DNA from: Arsenophonus endosymbiont of Aleurodicus floccissimus
GTDB taxonomy: Bacteria; Pseudomonadota; Gammaproteobacteria; Enterobacterales; Enterobacteriaceae
DNA: 64,000 bases
NCBI RefSeq assembly: GCF_900343025.1
Contig: NZ_OUND01000006.1
Location: 1-64,000, forward strand
Reading direction: 5' to 3'
The notes under the pieces were generated by a model. That model did not search any database. It was not told where the DNA came from and was given only the letters and a program-made list of their open reading frames with translations. The position numbers and the translations under genes were made by a program. Positions 34,977-47,456 of this stretch are shown one piece after another; the stretch's first letter is position 1; each line of letters opens with the position of its first letter.

Positions 34977-35744
34977 TTAACGGAGTGAATCAGTTGAAAA
35001 TGAATAAATATCAAAACGATGATTTTTAGTTTTGATCGTCGCTTGTGGAGAGATTGCTGCTAGGGGGGATGCATAATTGGATCGTTTCACCACAACCCGG
35101 CGTTTAGCTATTGTTATTGCCGGAATTAAGAGGTTGTCCGCATCGTCATCATTACCAACAAGCGATTGAAAAACGCGCATTTCTTTTTTTACTAAAGCAC
35201 TCTTTTGTCGATGGGGATACATCGGATCGAGATAAACTACATCTGGTGCGGGTGACATCGTTGTCAATGCATCGATGCTTGAAGCGTGTAGCAATGTCAT
35301 TCTCTGTCTTAACCAGCTTCCTATTTCAGCATGTGCGTAAGCCCGTTGTAATCCGTCATCAAGAAGTGCCGCAACTGCGGCATGACGTTCATACAGGCGG
35401 ACTTCACAGCCTAGCGCAGCAAGGACAAAAGCATCTCTGCCAAGACCGGCAGTAGCATCAACAATCGTGGGTAAATATGATTTTTTGATGCCAACTGCTT
35501 TGGCAATAGCTTCATTTCGACCACCACCAAATTTACGTCGGTGTTTCATTGCCCCTGAAACAAAATCAACGTAAATGCCACCTAATTTAGGTTCGTCTAA
35601 TTTTTTTAATTGTAAATACTGGGGTGTTAGCACTAATGCCATTAATGCAGCAGGCGTGTGTTTAAGTTGCCATTTATTGGCAATCAGCGATAAGGCGCTT
35701 TGAGAAGCGCCAGGTTTACAAATTAATTGAATATCAATTGCCAT
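34977..35744 (-). CDS. rsmJ: 16S rRNA (guanine-1516-N2)-methyltransferase
   Basis: RsmJ (YhiQ) methylates G1516 of 16S rRNA using SAM. The 255-residue protein has the SAM-binding [26 protein letters not shown], the catalytic-type motif DPMYPHR followed by [11 protein letters not shown], and the upstream family block [22 protein letters not shown]. It starts at the base next to the prlC stop codon, so the two are translationally adjacent, as in E. coli. Intact. Confidence 0.96.
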   Translation of the reverse strand: MAIDIQLICKPGASQSALSLIANKWQLKHTPAALMALVLTPQYLQLKKLDEPKLGGIYVDFVSGAMKHRRKFGGGRNEAIAKAVGIKKSYLPTIVDATAGLGRDAFVLAALGCEVRLYERHAAVAALLDDGLQRAYAHAEIGSWLRQRMTLLHASSIDALTTMSPAPDVVYLDPMYPHRQKSALVKKEMRVFQSLVGNDDDADNLLIPAITIAKRRVVVKRSNYASPLAAISPQATIKTKNHRFDIYSFSTDSLR

Positions 35745-37787
35745 TTATACATTAATACCATAACTTTGTAACATTGCATCCAGCTTAGGTTTTCGTCCGC
35801 GGAAACGTTCAAACAGTACCATCGGTTCCTCTGAATCACCACGACTTAAAATATTATCGAGAAATGATAACCCAGTCCTGCGATTAAAAATACCTTCCTC
35901 GGTAAATCGTGAAAATGCATCGGCAGCTAAAACGTCGGCCCATAAATAACTATAGTAACCGGCACCATAACCACCGGCAAAAATATGGCTAAATGCATGA
36001 GGGAAACGGCCCCACTCGGGTGACGGCACTACAGCAACCTGTTGTTTAACCGATCGTAAGGTTGATAAAATTTGGCCGCCTTTTTGCGGAGAATACTCAG
36101 TATGTAAGCGAAAATCAAACAAACCGAATTCTAATTGACGAAGAATGAACATTGCGGCCTGATAATTTTTGGCTGCTAACATATTATCTAACATTGATTT
36201 TGGTAACGGTTCACCTGTTTCATAATGACCTGAAATGAAGGTAAGTGCTTCAGGTTGCCAACACCAATTTTCCATAAATTGACTGGGTAGTTCGACAGCA
36301 TCCCACGGTACCCCATTAATACCAGCTATATCCGCTACATCAATTTGGGTTAAAATATGGTGTAAACCATGGCCAAACTCATGAAATAAGGTAATAACTT
36401 CATCATGGGTAAACAGTGCGGGTTTATCACCAACAGGTTGGTTAAAATTACAGGTTAGGTAAGCCACAGGTTTTTGGTAGCTGCCATTGATATGCTTTAA
36501 TCTGCCCGTACAATCATTCATCCAGGCACCGCCACGTTTATGTTCTCGGGCATAGAGATCTAAATAGAAGCTGCCGCATAAATCACCACGTTCATTATAT
36601 AATTCGAAGAAACGTACATCGGGATGCCATATCTCCACATCATGACGCTCTTTTGCTGTCAAACCATAAATTCTGTTAATGACTTCGAACATACCGTTGA
36701 TAACCCGTTGTTCTGGAAAGTAAGCACGTAGTTGTTCATTATCAATTGAAAATTTATGTTGTTTTTGTTTTTCACTATAGTAACCCAGATCCCAGGGCTC
36801 AAGTTTCTCAATTCCGTAGTGATCCTTAGCAAACTGGGTCAATTCCGCAAGTTCTTTTTCACCTTGATGGTAGGCTCGTTGCGCAAGATCGGTAAGAAAA
36901 TCCAGAACCTGTTTGGGTGATTCGGCCATTTTAGTAGCTAAAGATTTTTCAGCAAAATTATTAAAACCAAGTAATTGTGCTAATTCGTAACGTAAGGCTA
37001 AAATTTCATCCATAATGTCACTATTATCCCATTTACCAGCGTTTGTCCCCTGATCAGAAGCACGGGTATTATAGGCGTGATGCATTTCTTGGCGTAGTTG
37101 ACGATTATCAGCATAAGTCATAATTGGCAGATAGCTTGGCATATCCAACGTGAATAACCAGCCTTCTTCTCCTTTAGATTTAGCTAATGCTTTTGCTGCT
37201 AAAAGAGCACTTTCTGGTATGCCAGTTAACTGATCGCTATTTTTAATCAGTTTTGTCCAACCCATCGTTGCATCTAACACATTATTGTTAAACTTAGTTT
37301 TTAATTCGGCAATTCGAATAGCAATTTCACCATAACGTTTCTTTTTTTCTGCTGGTAAACCAATTCCGGATAATTCAAAATCACGTAACGTATTTTCAAT
37401 TGATTTACGTTGTGCTTGATTGAGGGTATCAAATTCAGCACTATTTTTTAACGATTTATAAGCTTGGTAAAGACCGGTATGTTGTCCCATCCAGGTACTA
37501 AATTCTGATAGCATAGGTAAACAGGTATCATATACTTGTCGTAATTCGGTGCTATTTTTTACTGCATTGAGATGACCTACGGGTGACCAGGCTCGAGAGA
37601 GTTTGTTGTTAGCTTCTTCTAATGGTTGACATAAATTGCGCCAGTTAAAGGTGCTATTTTCTTTAACTATGGTCTCAATTGTTTGCCGATAGTTGTCTAA
37701 TACGGTTTTTATCGCAGGGAGCACATCTTGCGGTGTAATGGTTGCAAAATGAGGTAATACAGATTTCGTTAGTAAAGGATTTGTCAT
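35745..37787 (-). CDS. prlC: oligopeptidase A
   Basis: PrlC is a cytoplasmic M3-family zinc endopeptidase that degrades oligopeptides, including cleaved signal peptides. It has 680 residues, identical to E. coli in length. The zinc site is LFHEFGHGLHHILTQ (near residue 470), followed by GVPWDAVELPSQFMENW and the C-terminal FAGGYGAGYYSYLWADVLAADAF. The frame is intact across 2 kb, in contrast to most large genes here. The 200 bp between its start and selC hold its promoter. Confidence 0.98.
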   Translation of the reverse strand: MTNPLLTKSVLPHFATITPQDVLPAIKTVLDNYRQTIETIVKENSTFNWRNLCQPLEEANNKLSRAWSPVGHLNAVKNSTELRQVYDTCLPMLSEFSTWMGQHTGLYQAYKSLKNSAEFDTLNQAQRKSIENTLRDFELSGIGLPAEKKKRYGEIAIRIAELKTKFNNNVLDATMGWTKLIKNSDQLTGIPESALLAAKALAKSKGEEGWLFTLDMPSYLPIMTYADNRQLRQEMHHAYNTRASDQGTNAGKWDNSDIMDEILALRYELAQLLGFNNFAEKSLATKMAESPKQVLDFLTDLAQRAYHQGEKELAELTQFAKDHYGIEKLEPWDLGYYSEKQKQHKFSIDNEQLRAYFPEQRVINGMFEVINRIYGLTAKERHDVEIWHPDVRFFELYNERGDLCGSFYLDLYAREHKRGGAWMNDCTGRLKHINGSYQKPVAYLTCNFNQPVGDKPALFTHDEVITLFHEFGHGLHHILTQIDVADIAGINGVPWDAVELPSQFMENWCWQPEALTFISGHYETGEPLPKSMLDNMLAAKNYQAAMFILRQLEFGLFDFRLHTEYSPQKGGQILSTLRSVKQQVAVVPSPEWGRFPHAFSHIFAGGYGAGYYSYLWADVLAADAFSRFTEEGIFNRRTGLSFLDNILSRGDSEEPMVLFERFRGRKPKLDAMLQSYGINV

Positions 37788-37988
37788 AATAAAAACATCC
37801 TGTGATTAATTATACTACTTGATAGGTACAATTAAATATTAAATAAGAGATGTGATTAAGATATGGCTATAAATGGCTGAGTTCAATATGAAGACAAATA
37901 TTTTATCTGTTTTTTTTTACCAGATTGTTTAAATACCTAGGTTTAGAATTTCTGAAAATAAGATTATAATGATTGCCAATTTTTCCAT

Positions 37989-38083
37989 GGAAGATCATGG
38001 TCCCCGGTGGGGTGGCTGGACTTCAAATCCAGATGGAGCCGCCGACGGTCCTTGGCAGGTTCAACTCCTATGGTCTTCCACCA
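37989..38083 (+). tRNA. selC: tRNA-Sec (anticodon TCA)
   Basis: The 95-nt gene has the unusual selenocysteine-tRNA shape: an 8-bp acceptor stem (GGAAGATC/GGTCTTCC), anticodon arm CTGGACTTCAAATCCAG with anticodon TCA, a long variable arm, the T-arm GGTTCAACTCC, discriminator A and encoded CCA. It differs from E. coli selC in only a modest number of positions, mostly compensatory. It is the preferred integration site of many enterobacterial islands, and an accessory region begins just downstream. Confidence 0.97.
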
Positions 38084-38942
38084 TTCCCAATCTATTAGTA
38101 TCACCAAAAGTCCCCAATTTTCTGATAAAGGGAAAGCTATTTTTTATTCTGGTATCGGTTTTATCCGGATAGCCACAGACACCATAAATTTTAGGCAATA
38201 AATCGAGGTCAATTTGTGTTTGAGCGTAAAATCTAATAATAAATAATTAAGAAGTCAATTTTAATCCCTCTTTCCCGCTTCATCTGTTTTAGGTTACCTA
38301 ACACTTAAATATTTACTAAACAAACCAATATCTCCTAATAGAATTTTGATTAAATTTAACCACGATTTTATCTATCGGAAAATCAATGAAACGAAGCGAA
38401 TAACACTTAATTATCTTAATATTACAGAACTATAACGATGTATTAACTCTTAATACTTCAGGTCAGTTATTTCCGTTAACAATTTAATGTGGTGGGCAGT
38501 TTTAGTTGGCCGTAAAACGTTAAATAAATTAGAAATGTGAAACTCAGCACGAAAATAAATTAATAAAGAAAATAACGTATTAAAACAATTAGTTATGGTA
38601 GATTAATGATATGTATGCATATTTTCAAAAATACTAACGATATCTACCATTTTGTTCCAGGTTACTGTTCGCGTTTGATACGGGTAGTGAAAATTCTTAA
38701 TTCTTATAGGTTGTAACGTGACAACCTAAAAACCGCTAACATCTAATACTTCCCTGTACAAGCAAGGTTTGAAGGAGCTTGGTATCGTTGGTTGACTGGG
38801 TAAATACAAAAGAAGCGTTGAAATACCAGATTGTCTCGATTTGCTGAGCAAATGTAATAACCAGCCGCTGCTTACTATCAATAAAAATCTACCAAGGCAG
38901 TGGAATTACCCTTTATCACAACATACGAGGAAAAAATATACC
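38084..38942. other. selC-NRPS spacer with two inverted repeats
   Basis: About 860 bp without a supported ORF; no integrase remnant is recognisable. Two symmetrical elements are present: ATGGTAGAT (38595-38603) with its exact complement ATCTACCAT (38642-38650) 38 bp apart, and the hairpin TAGGTTGT-AACGTG-ACAACCTA (38707-38728). They could belong to the promoter/leader of the NRPS operon. The NRPS ribosome-binding site, GAGG, lies at 38927-38930. Confidence 0.6.
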
Positions 38943-41900
38943 ATGACACAATGGTTTGCGACTAAAGTGGGAAAATACATTTTATTTATCCGATAAATCA
39001 TCTGATAACGCTGAAATTTCCAATACACTTTTTTCAATAAAATTAACAGGTCAACTTAATCGTGACATTTTTATGTTGGCTCTGTCCCATGCACTAAAGC
39101 AACCAAGTTTTCAGTGGACGTTTTTATGGCAAAACGAATTAAAAAATGCCATGTTGAGGTACCGACACAAGGTGAATATTATGATTTTTCACAACACGAT
39201 TCACCGCAGCAGTCTGGCCAGGATAATCTTAATGCCATTTACCAACAGAGATTGATCCCTGGTGTGACACCATTATTTAAATGGTGCTTATGCTATCTAG
39301 ATAAAAACGATCAGCAGATGGAGCATGTATTAAATCTTGTTATTCATCATCTAATTATTGACGGTATCTCATTTCGTCAGTTTATGTTAAATGTCCAGCA
39401 CTTTTATCAATTATTAACAGAGTTTCAACCATTACCGCAATGGGCATCGCCAGAATGTTATTTCATCAATCAACAGCCAGAAAATAGTTTAACTCAATCA
39501 GAATTAGCGCTGTCGGAGCAACGTGCACAAGATTTAATTGGGCAACCATATCAATTAATGCTGCCTCGCAGTTCGCAACAGAATGAAAAGGTAGAAAGTA
39601 AAATGTTATCGCTACCTGAATCTCTTGTGAAGAGTGTTCAGGTTTTAGCGGACAAGCATAACGCAGCCCGGCATATTGTTTTACAGGCAATATTTGTTGG
39701 TTTACTTTACCGTTTATCGGGTCAAAATGATATTTTCATGCTCTCGCCATTAAGTATGCGCCCGATCTCTCGCCGTGAAGAAGGAGGATGTTGGGTCAAC
39801 ACTGTTATTTTAGGTCACCATTTTACCGCAGATTTGAGTTGGTCTAACTTATTTGAACAAATCATTTTGCAACGCAAACGCTGGAAAGTGGCAAAACATA
39901 TCCCTTTAGCAAATATCATTAATACGTTGCGTAAACAGAAAAAAGAACATTCATTAGAAAGGTTCAATCTGATATTTGGTGAAACGGTGGCATTAAACCA
40001 CAGCTATCGTTTCAATGATGGCGTCACCGTCTGCGAAAATTATGAATTTATCGAAAGTAGTAATGACTTACAACTACTATATTGCCAGGCAGAAAATGGT
40101 GAAATCCATTTACGTTTAAATATCGCGCCAACGATTAATCAGGATGGCTATTTAACGCTTTTATGGTGCAATATCAAACAGCGTTAGAGACGGTGTTGGT
40201 AAATTCTGATCAGCGGATCATCGATTTACCGCTGCTTACGCCGGCCATGATAGCGAAGATAGATCAACGTAATGCTACCGCCGTCGCCTGGCCTGCCCAT
40301 ACTTTGGCACAACAATTCTATACTCATGTGTTAGAACAACCTGACCATATTGCGCTTATTGATAATGTGACTGGTCAGCAGTGGAGTTATGGCCAACTTC
40401 ACCAGATTGCAACCTATATCGCTAATCATTTAAATACCATGTTTACTGATCCGCACCAAATGATTGTCATGTTGCATATTGAACCTCTGGCGCAGTTGGT
40501 GATTGCTATTTTGGCGGTGCAGTATGCAGGAATGATTTATTACTGTATTGATCGTAGTGCACCTGAGGAACGTAAAGCATTGATGAATGGGGTGGTACAG
40601 CCCGATTTGCTGTTAGTCGATCAACCCCAAATGTTCGCTCTGGCATTACCGCAATTAGAGATATCTCTTCTACTGGAAGAAGCTCAAACGTCTTTATTTG
40701 ATGCCATATCTCCCTTGAGCCAGAGGCCAAAAGGGTCGGTTGAAGATCTGAGTTACCTAATTTTTACCTCTGGTACCACAGGCACTCCCAAAGGTGTGGC
40801 ATTATCTCATCAGTTAGTGATGAGTACCTTATATCAACCTCGACACCTTCCAGTCTCACAGCGTGTTTTCTATTCCGCGAATGAAACTTTTGATTGTGTA
40901 ACGCTGCAGTTGTGGTCAGCTTGGATCCATGTTGCGACGGTCATTACTCCAGAAAGAAAAGCCATTGCTGATCCACAGCGAATGCAGAAGCTGATTGTTA
41001 ATTATCAACCAGACAATATTTTCTTAGCGACAGGATTATTTGATAGCTACATGCAGTCTGTTAAGGCCGCGCTTTTTTCAACTGTTGATACGGTGATTTC
41101 TGGTGGTGATGTTGTTAACCCTACAGTGGTGCGTGCTGCCAAGCAGGCTGGGGTCAAAATTTTGTTTAATATCTATGGTCCCGCGGAAACGTGTGTTTAT
41201 AGTTTTGCTTATGCCGTACGTCGCAAAATCAGCGGCACGGTTCCTCTTAGATGGATTTCCAACAACATGCAGGTCTATATTCTTGATTCGCAGCAGCAAC
41301 ATGTTCCTGATGTCGCCATTGGTGAACTCTATTTTGTCGGTCAGGGATTAGCGCGTGGTTACCATAATCGGCCAGATTTAGATGAAAACGCATTTGTTGA
41401 AATTACTCTTCCCGGTTCTAAGAAAGAAAAGGTTAGAGCTTATCGCAGTGGTGATTACGGTTATTGGAGAGAAGAGGGATTGATTTTTGTCGGACGGCGT
41501 GATGATCAGGTCAAAATCAGAGGCTATCGTGTTGAATTAAAAGAGGTGCGCCTGGCACTGGAAGCTGTACCGGGTGTCATTCTTGGGGTGGTAATAGCGC
41601 CTGGAGAAGCTGGTCATCGTGAACTACATGGTTTTTATATTAGTAATAATCCTTTGGATAGCAGCCAAGTGCGTAAAGAGCTAGCTAATAAATTGCCAGA
41701 GTATATGGTTCCACGTTATCTGCAGTAAATTGAAAAAATGCCACTGACGGTGAACGGTAAATTTGATTTGCGGGCGCTAGAGGCTATGCGGGTGATCGAT
41801 CGACCGCGCAATGACAAATTTATCGCACCTCGTAATGATATTGAGATGAAGCTGTATACTCTTTTTTCGCAGCTTTTTCTTAACGTAACGATTGATATCC

Positions 41901-42821
41901 ATAGCCACTTTTTTGAACTTGGTGGTTCATCGCTGGATGCATTAAGACTAGTAAATCTGGTTGAAAAAGAGATTGGCCAACTTCTTTCACTAACTGAATT
42001 AATTCGTTATCCAACTATTGAGCAATTAGCGGTTTTACTACGGACTCGCACCAGAGGTAGCCAGCAACAAAATGTTCGGGCCTACAATTTAATGACCTTT
42101 CGTGACGGGAAGCGCCATCTTATCTGTATACATCCTGGTGGCGGTACCGCTTATTGCTATCTAAAACTGGCGAATGCTCTCAATCGTGACCTCGGTATAC
42201 ATGGTATTCAGGCGCAAGGCTTAAAAGAGGGAGAGTCATTTTTACCCATTTTTGATGCAATGGCAGACCATTACCTGACTCAAATTGAACATCTAATTAG
42301 TCAGCCTCATATACTATACGGTTGGTCATTAGGTGGGCTGATGGCATTATTAATGGCACGTAAGCTTCAACAACGAGGTTTTCACCATAGCAAAATTATT
42401 ATGTTTGATACGGGCTACCCTTATCCCGAAATGGTGCGCTGTATCCCACAAATGGAATTGGACGAATTTAAACAGAAATTATGTCGTTTTGATGGCATAT
42501 TTCCAGATATTCATGAAGATGATATTGATCGTTATCACCCGCTTATACAATCATCACCGTCTCTTACTTACTGGTATAACTAAGGTTCCCCATTTTTCTG
42601 GCCGTGCCTGGTTAATCCAGGTACGCGACAAAGAGTACACCTTTGATATTGAACGTGCCGCCGAAGCATGGCGTCAGGTTATCCCCCAATTAGTTGCGCT
42701 GCCTATCTCAGTTAATCATTGGTCGTTGATGGATCCACCTCACGTGCAAAAAGTGGCGCTGATGGTGGAAAATATCATAGTCGAACATTGCCAGGAAATG
42801 GTTGAGGAAGTATGCATATGA
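38943..42821 (+). pseudogene. nonribosomal peptide synthetase, C-A-T-TE module, degraded
   Basis: The domain order is condensation (about 38990-40150; HHLIIDG is the HHxxxDG catalytic motif), adenylation (40250-41790; LIFTSGTTGTPKGVALSH, NIYGPAET, YRSGDYGYW, GRRDDQVKIRGYRVE), a carrier protein (41830-42050; FFELGGSSLDALRL with the phosphopantetheine Ser) and a type I thioesterase (42090-42821; YGWSLGG). Frameshifts lie in the C domain (about 38970 and 39110) and between C and A; TAA at 41726-41728; a shift near 42575 in the thioesterase. Its stop TGA overlaps the ATG of the next synthetase. It is less AT-rich than the flanks, suggesting horizontal gain. The product is unknown. Confidence 0.92.
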
Positions 42822-45800
42822 ACACCGAAAAACCGCAAAATTTACTTGCTGCTTTTCACCATTAGCTTCAAGCAATGCCTGAAGCTGATGCACAGCAAAG
42901 CTTGAGCTACCGCGAACTGGAGGATAAGAGTAGCGTATTGGCGGCTAAATTAGCTGTTTTAGTTGGAAAACCTGGCCGCATTATTATTCTGCATTTGCAA
43001 AAAGGTGCCGATATGGCAATAGCCATATTGGCGGTAATAAAGCTTGGAGGCAGTTATCTTTGCGTTGAACCCGATACACATTAAGCCCGTTTAGAACAAC
43101 TGTTGGAAGATGTAGCGCCGGCGCTGGTGCTGACATCATCTGTCGTAAATTGCGCTTTACCGCGGACCACACGCTGTATTGATCACAGTCAGTTACCTGA
43201 AGCTAGTCCTATTTCTACATTTTTGGGATACCATTTAACACCGCAGGCTTGTGCCTGCCTGTTTTATACCTCGGGCACCACCGGGAAACCGAAAGCAGTA
43301 GCAATTAGCCAACAAGGGATCTTGCATATGGCTTGGCAGCCAGATTATGTCACCATTGCCCCTGGCCAAGGCGTAGGCTCGCTTTCGATTCCGGCTTTTG
43401 ATGCTTTCAGTTTCGATTTTTGGGCAGTATTAACCAATGGGGCATATACGGTAATGATCACGCCGGATATGCTCTGTTATCAGGGAACAGATAGTGATTT
43501 TAAACCTGCTGCTCCAGTCGATGTGCTATTTTATCACCTCTGCACTATTTCACTCCTTAGTCGTTGGTACCGCCCCTTTGCTGGCCTCGATAAGCTGCTT
43601 ATTAGTAGGAGGAGAAACATTAAGACCGAAAGCGGTTTGCCAGTTTTACCGTCAGTTTATGCCAAATTCACCTCAGCTGGTTTATGGACTGACGGAATGC
43701 AGCCCTTTTTGCTACTGCCTGGTCAGTTCCGCAGAATTTCATAGGTGATCGGCTACCGATCGGGCAAGGGATCGGACAAACTCAGTGCTGGATTTTGACA
43801 CCGGAAGGGGAACTCGTTAGCGAGGGAGAAAGCGGTGAGCTTTATTTTTCTGGTCCTGGCGTGGCACTAGGCTATTACGCAGATGAACAAACCACTCAAC
43901 AGAAGTTTGTCGACGGTCATTTTACTGCACCATCTGTTAGTTGTTATCGCACCGGTGACAAAGTATGCTGGAACAAGCAGGGTCAATTGGAGTGGTTGGC
44001 GCGGATTGATAATCAGGTAAAAGTTCGTGGTTTTCGTGTTGATATCAATGAACTGGAATAACATATTCTTTTGGCACCGGATGTTGAGGCGGCAGCGGTG
44101 CTGACGCGTGAAAATGAGGTTTCCATTGAGTTAATCGCGTTTGTCAGTGGTGATGTCGATCGACTGGTAGATTTTCTTAAGTCAAGAGTGCCCGGCTGGA
44201 TGATCCCCCATCAAGTGCACAGGCTACCAGCTCTGCCTTTGACACCAAATGGCAAGATTGATCACCAGGCATTATTTAAATTACTCGTTGTGCAAAATCG
44301 GTCACAAGAGCTACAACCGTTTAGTGAAAACGATACTGAGGCGGCGCTGCGATGTCTGTTGCGCTACGATAATTTTTACCCGCAACTTTCCTTAATGGAA
44401 AATGGAGGTGATTCGCTGACAGCTATAAGAATGTTATCAGCTTGGCCAACCGCCAGTTGCTGCGCAAGCAACCATTGTGCTTGATAACGATATTAGTCAT
44501 GTGGCCTCTAGTGAACAATTGCGCATGTGGTTTCTACAGCAGCGTGATCCCAGTCTTTATGCTTATGCGACGCCTTTTCAATTTGAATTTCAGGGTCAGA
44601 TGGACGAGCAGTGTCTTGAGCAGGCACTACGGATATTGGTACAACGCCATGGTGCTTTACGTACCTTGTTTGAGTTTGACTTAAATTTGCAACAGCTAAT
44701 GCAACGCGTTGTTCCGCAAAGTGATTTTAGCCTTGAGCATCAACAAGTAAGTGATGTTGCTTGGTCCAACTGGGCTAAAGAGTGGTTCAGACAGCCTTTC
44801 GATATAGGTCAAAAGTGTGCTCTGCGTGTTTGTTTACTCACTATAGAGAGTGATCGGCGAGTGCTGTTGCTAAATATGCACCATGCACTGATTGATGGTG
44901 AATTGATCAATATTTTACTACGTGAGCTGAGCCACTGTTATGCTGCGCTACAGCACAACCAGCAAGCAGGGTTTGTGTCACTAAATTACTCACTGTTACA
45001 CCATACAGCAGCATTAAATCTTTACTATCAGAAGGCAGAAGGATAGTTATAAGCAGCGCCTAAATTTTTGGCGCGCAAGGCTGCCAGAGATACTGGCGAT
45101 ACGGCGACGCTCTGGTTTAATTCCCGCTGCTGATATGGTTGGTGAGCGTCAGCAGCTGATGATCGACCAACAGACGGACTCAGGCCATTAAAGTGCTGGC
45201 AAAAAAACAAGGAATGACGTTTGCCGGATTGCTGCTCAGTGTGTTGGGATGGAGTTGGGGACAATGGCAAAATCAGAGTGCTGTCACTATTGGTTTCCCT
45301 GACGCCGGTCGCTTTTTGCCAGGTAGTGAAAATGAAAACATCATTGGTATGTTAGCTAATACGCTGGTATGGCATGAGCAGATATTGCCCGATGACACAT
45401 TGGCTAGCTTCTTGGATCGTTCGGGACAAGAGCTGAAAAATATTTTCCGTCATCACATGGTGAACTATGCAGACTTAACTGAACTTGCTTCAACTATGCA
45501 GGCGGCAGGACAAACGCTATTTGACCTAGTATTTGTTATGGAGAATACTGATTTTTGTTACCTTGAATTGCCAGGCCTGAAGATGAAAAGCAGTGTACCA
45601 GACATCGGTAGCGCCAAATTTCCATTTTTGGTCTGTTTAACACCACAGGGGATGGCAATAGAAGTGATTCTGGAGTATCAGACGGCGTTGTGCAGTCGTG
45701 AGGAGGCTCATTTTTTTGCCAGCCAATGGATCAGTCTGTTACAAAAGTTAACCTGCGAGCTAGCTGTTATGAACACACTTTGAACTCAGTTTCCTTCTTC

Positions 45801-47448
45801 CCCTTCATTCGTTCCCTCTGTTATTGCTAATCAAGGGCAGCAGCAGACGCTCCCTTTTGCTACGTTGCGAGCCTGGCTTGATCATCAAAGGAACCTAACC
45901 CCGAAGCTTTGGAACTGGTTGATAATAATGGTATGACGCTAACCTATTCCGACTTAATGGAACAGGTAGCGTGCATGGAAATATTCCTTAGTAAACAGTG
46001 GAAATTGTCTTATGGCAGCGTGGTAGCGATCTACGCTCATGCTGACCGCCATGCAATTATTGCCATTTTAGCGATGGCCAGTCGTGGCATTTGTTTTGTC
46101 GGTTTGGATGTGACTACCCAGATAAACTAATTACGCGTATTTTAACCACGGCAGGAATCGATGCCGTGATGGTTGATCGCGCCAATGTAGCTTCGCCATT
46201 ATTAACCGCTCAACCCGAGTTGCCATTAATTCCAATTGATGGTTATCTTCAAGTTACCAATCAGTCACCGTTACCCCAAGATAAGGCTGTTAATGCAGAT
46301 ACCTTGATGTATAAGGTATATACTTCTGGTTCGACCGGGTTGCCTAAAGAATTGGTAGCACGCCACAACCTAATGCTGAATATTATTCAATGGCAAAATG
46401 GTATTGGGCTGGACAAACCGGCACGTACCACCTTACAGTTTACCTCTCTCTCCTTTGATATTTCTCATCAGGAAATCTGCACAACCTTATGTACCGGCGG
46501 TACATTGTTATTACCTCCACCGGATTTTCGTCGTGACCATCAGGCTTTACTATGATTTATACAAACTGAGCGTGTTGAGCGCTTGTATATTCCCCATATT
46601 GTTTTGCAATCCTTAGCCGAGACTGCGCAAGCGTTGAAAATGGCGCCAGACTGTCTTTATGAAATAGTTAGTGCTGGAGAGATGCTTTTTTGTACTGAGG
46701 CCATTAAGGATCTATTTCGCAAATCACCGGGTTCCCGGCTTATTAATATGTATGGTACTTCAGAAACTCACGTCGTCACTAGCTATACCTTGCAGGGTGA
46801 GCCCGATAACTGGCCAACAGCTGTGCCGGTCGGTTATCCGGCAGATAATTGTGGCGTATATATAGTTGATGAAACCAACCAGCTGGTGAACAACAAATCG
46901 GGCAGATTGTGATCACTGGAATGCACGTATGGCCCTGCTATCAAAATAATCCCAGTGCTAATCAGCAGAAATTCTGTCAGCTCTCACTGAACGGACAACA
47001 TCAGTTAGCTTATCTGACCGGAGACATAGGTCATTATGATAAACAGGGGCGTCTTAATTATCTTGAGAGACGCGATTATCAAATCAAAATTAATGGTTAC
47101 CGGTTGGAGTGTGGGCAGTGGTTGCCAGCAGGTGCTTTAAAAATGGAATTTCGCTTGGTAGATGCACTTAGTACCATACCGAGCGGCAAAATTAACCGGG
47201 CTGGTTTAGCCGGGCTGCTATGGTACCCGTTGCCAGATGATAATCTTAGTGCTCAGCCGATTATTAAACGGCAAGCAACAAACTAGCGCTCGGTAGCAGA
47301 CTGGCACTATTTATTAAGCCAGTTAATAGAGAAAGAGCTTGGTGGGAAGCCTAACAAGTGGGCAGACCAAATTTTCACTATGGGCTTAACATCGCTACGA
47401 CTGATAAAAATCTATGTCACCACCTTCAATCGCATCGACAGTCACTGA
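42818..47448 (+). pseudogene. nonribosomal peptide synthetase, A-T-C-A-T, degraded
   Basis: Starts with an adenylation domain, so it looks like the loading/first-extension enzyme. Domains: A1 (about 42870-44260; LFYTSGTTGKPKAVAISQQG, GLTECSPF, YRTGDKVCW, DNQVKVRGFRVD), T1 (44290-44440; LMENGGDSLTAIRM), C (44480-45780; MHHALIDG), A2 (45900-47230; YKVYTSGSTGLPKELVARH, MYGTSETHV, LTGDIGHYDKQGRL) and T2 (47300-47410; FTMGLTSLRLIKIY). A2 is missing the segment after INGYRLE. Lesions include TAG at 42863-42865, TAA at 43082-43084, shifts around 43590-43745, TAA near 44060, and several more to 47286. Substrate codes were not derived because the reading frames are broken. Confidence 0.91.
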
Positions 47449-47456
47449 ACAAGCCA

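Noticed and set aside
35111..35455. 114-codon plus-strand ORF inside rsmJ
   Set aside because: It is the antisense shadow of the intact rsmJ gene.
38084..38942. Integrase gene or tRNA-end attachment repeat for a selC island
   Set aside because: No integrase-like ORF and no second copy of the selC 3' end was seen in the window, so mobile-element status of the island is not claimed.
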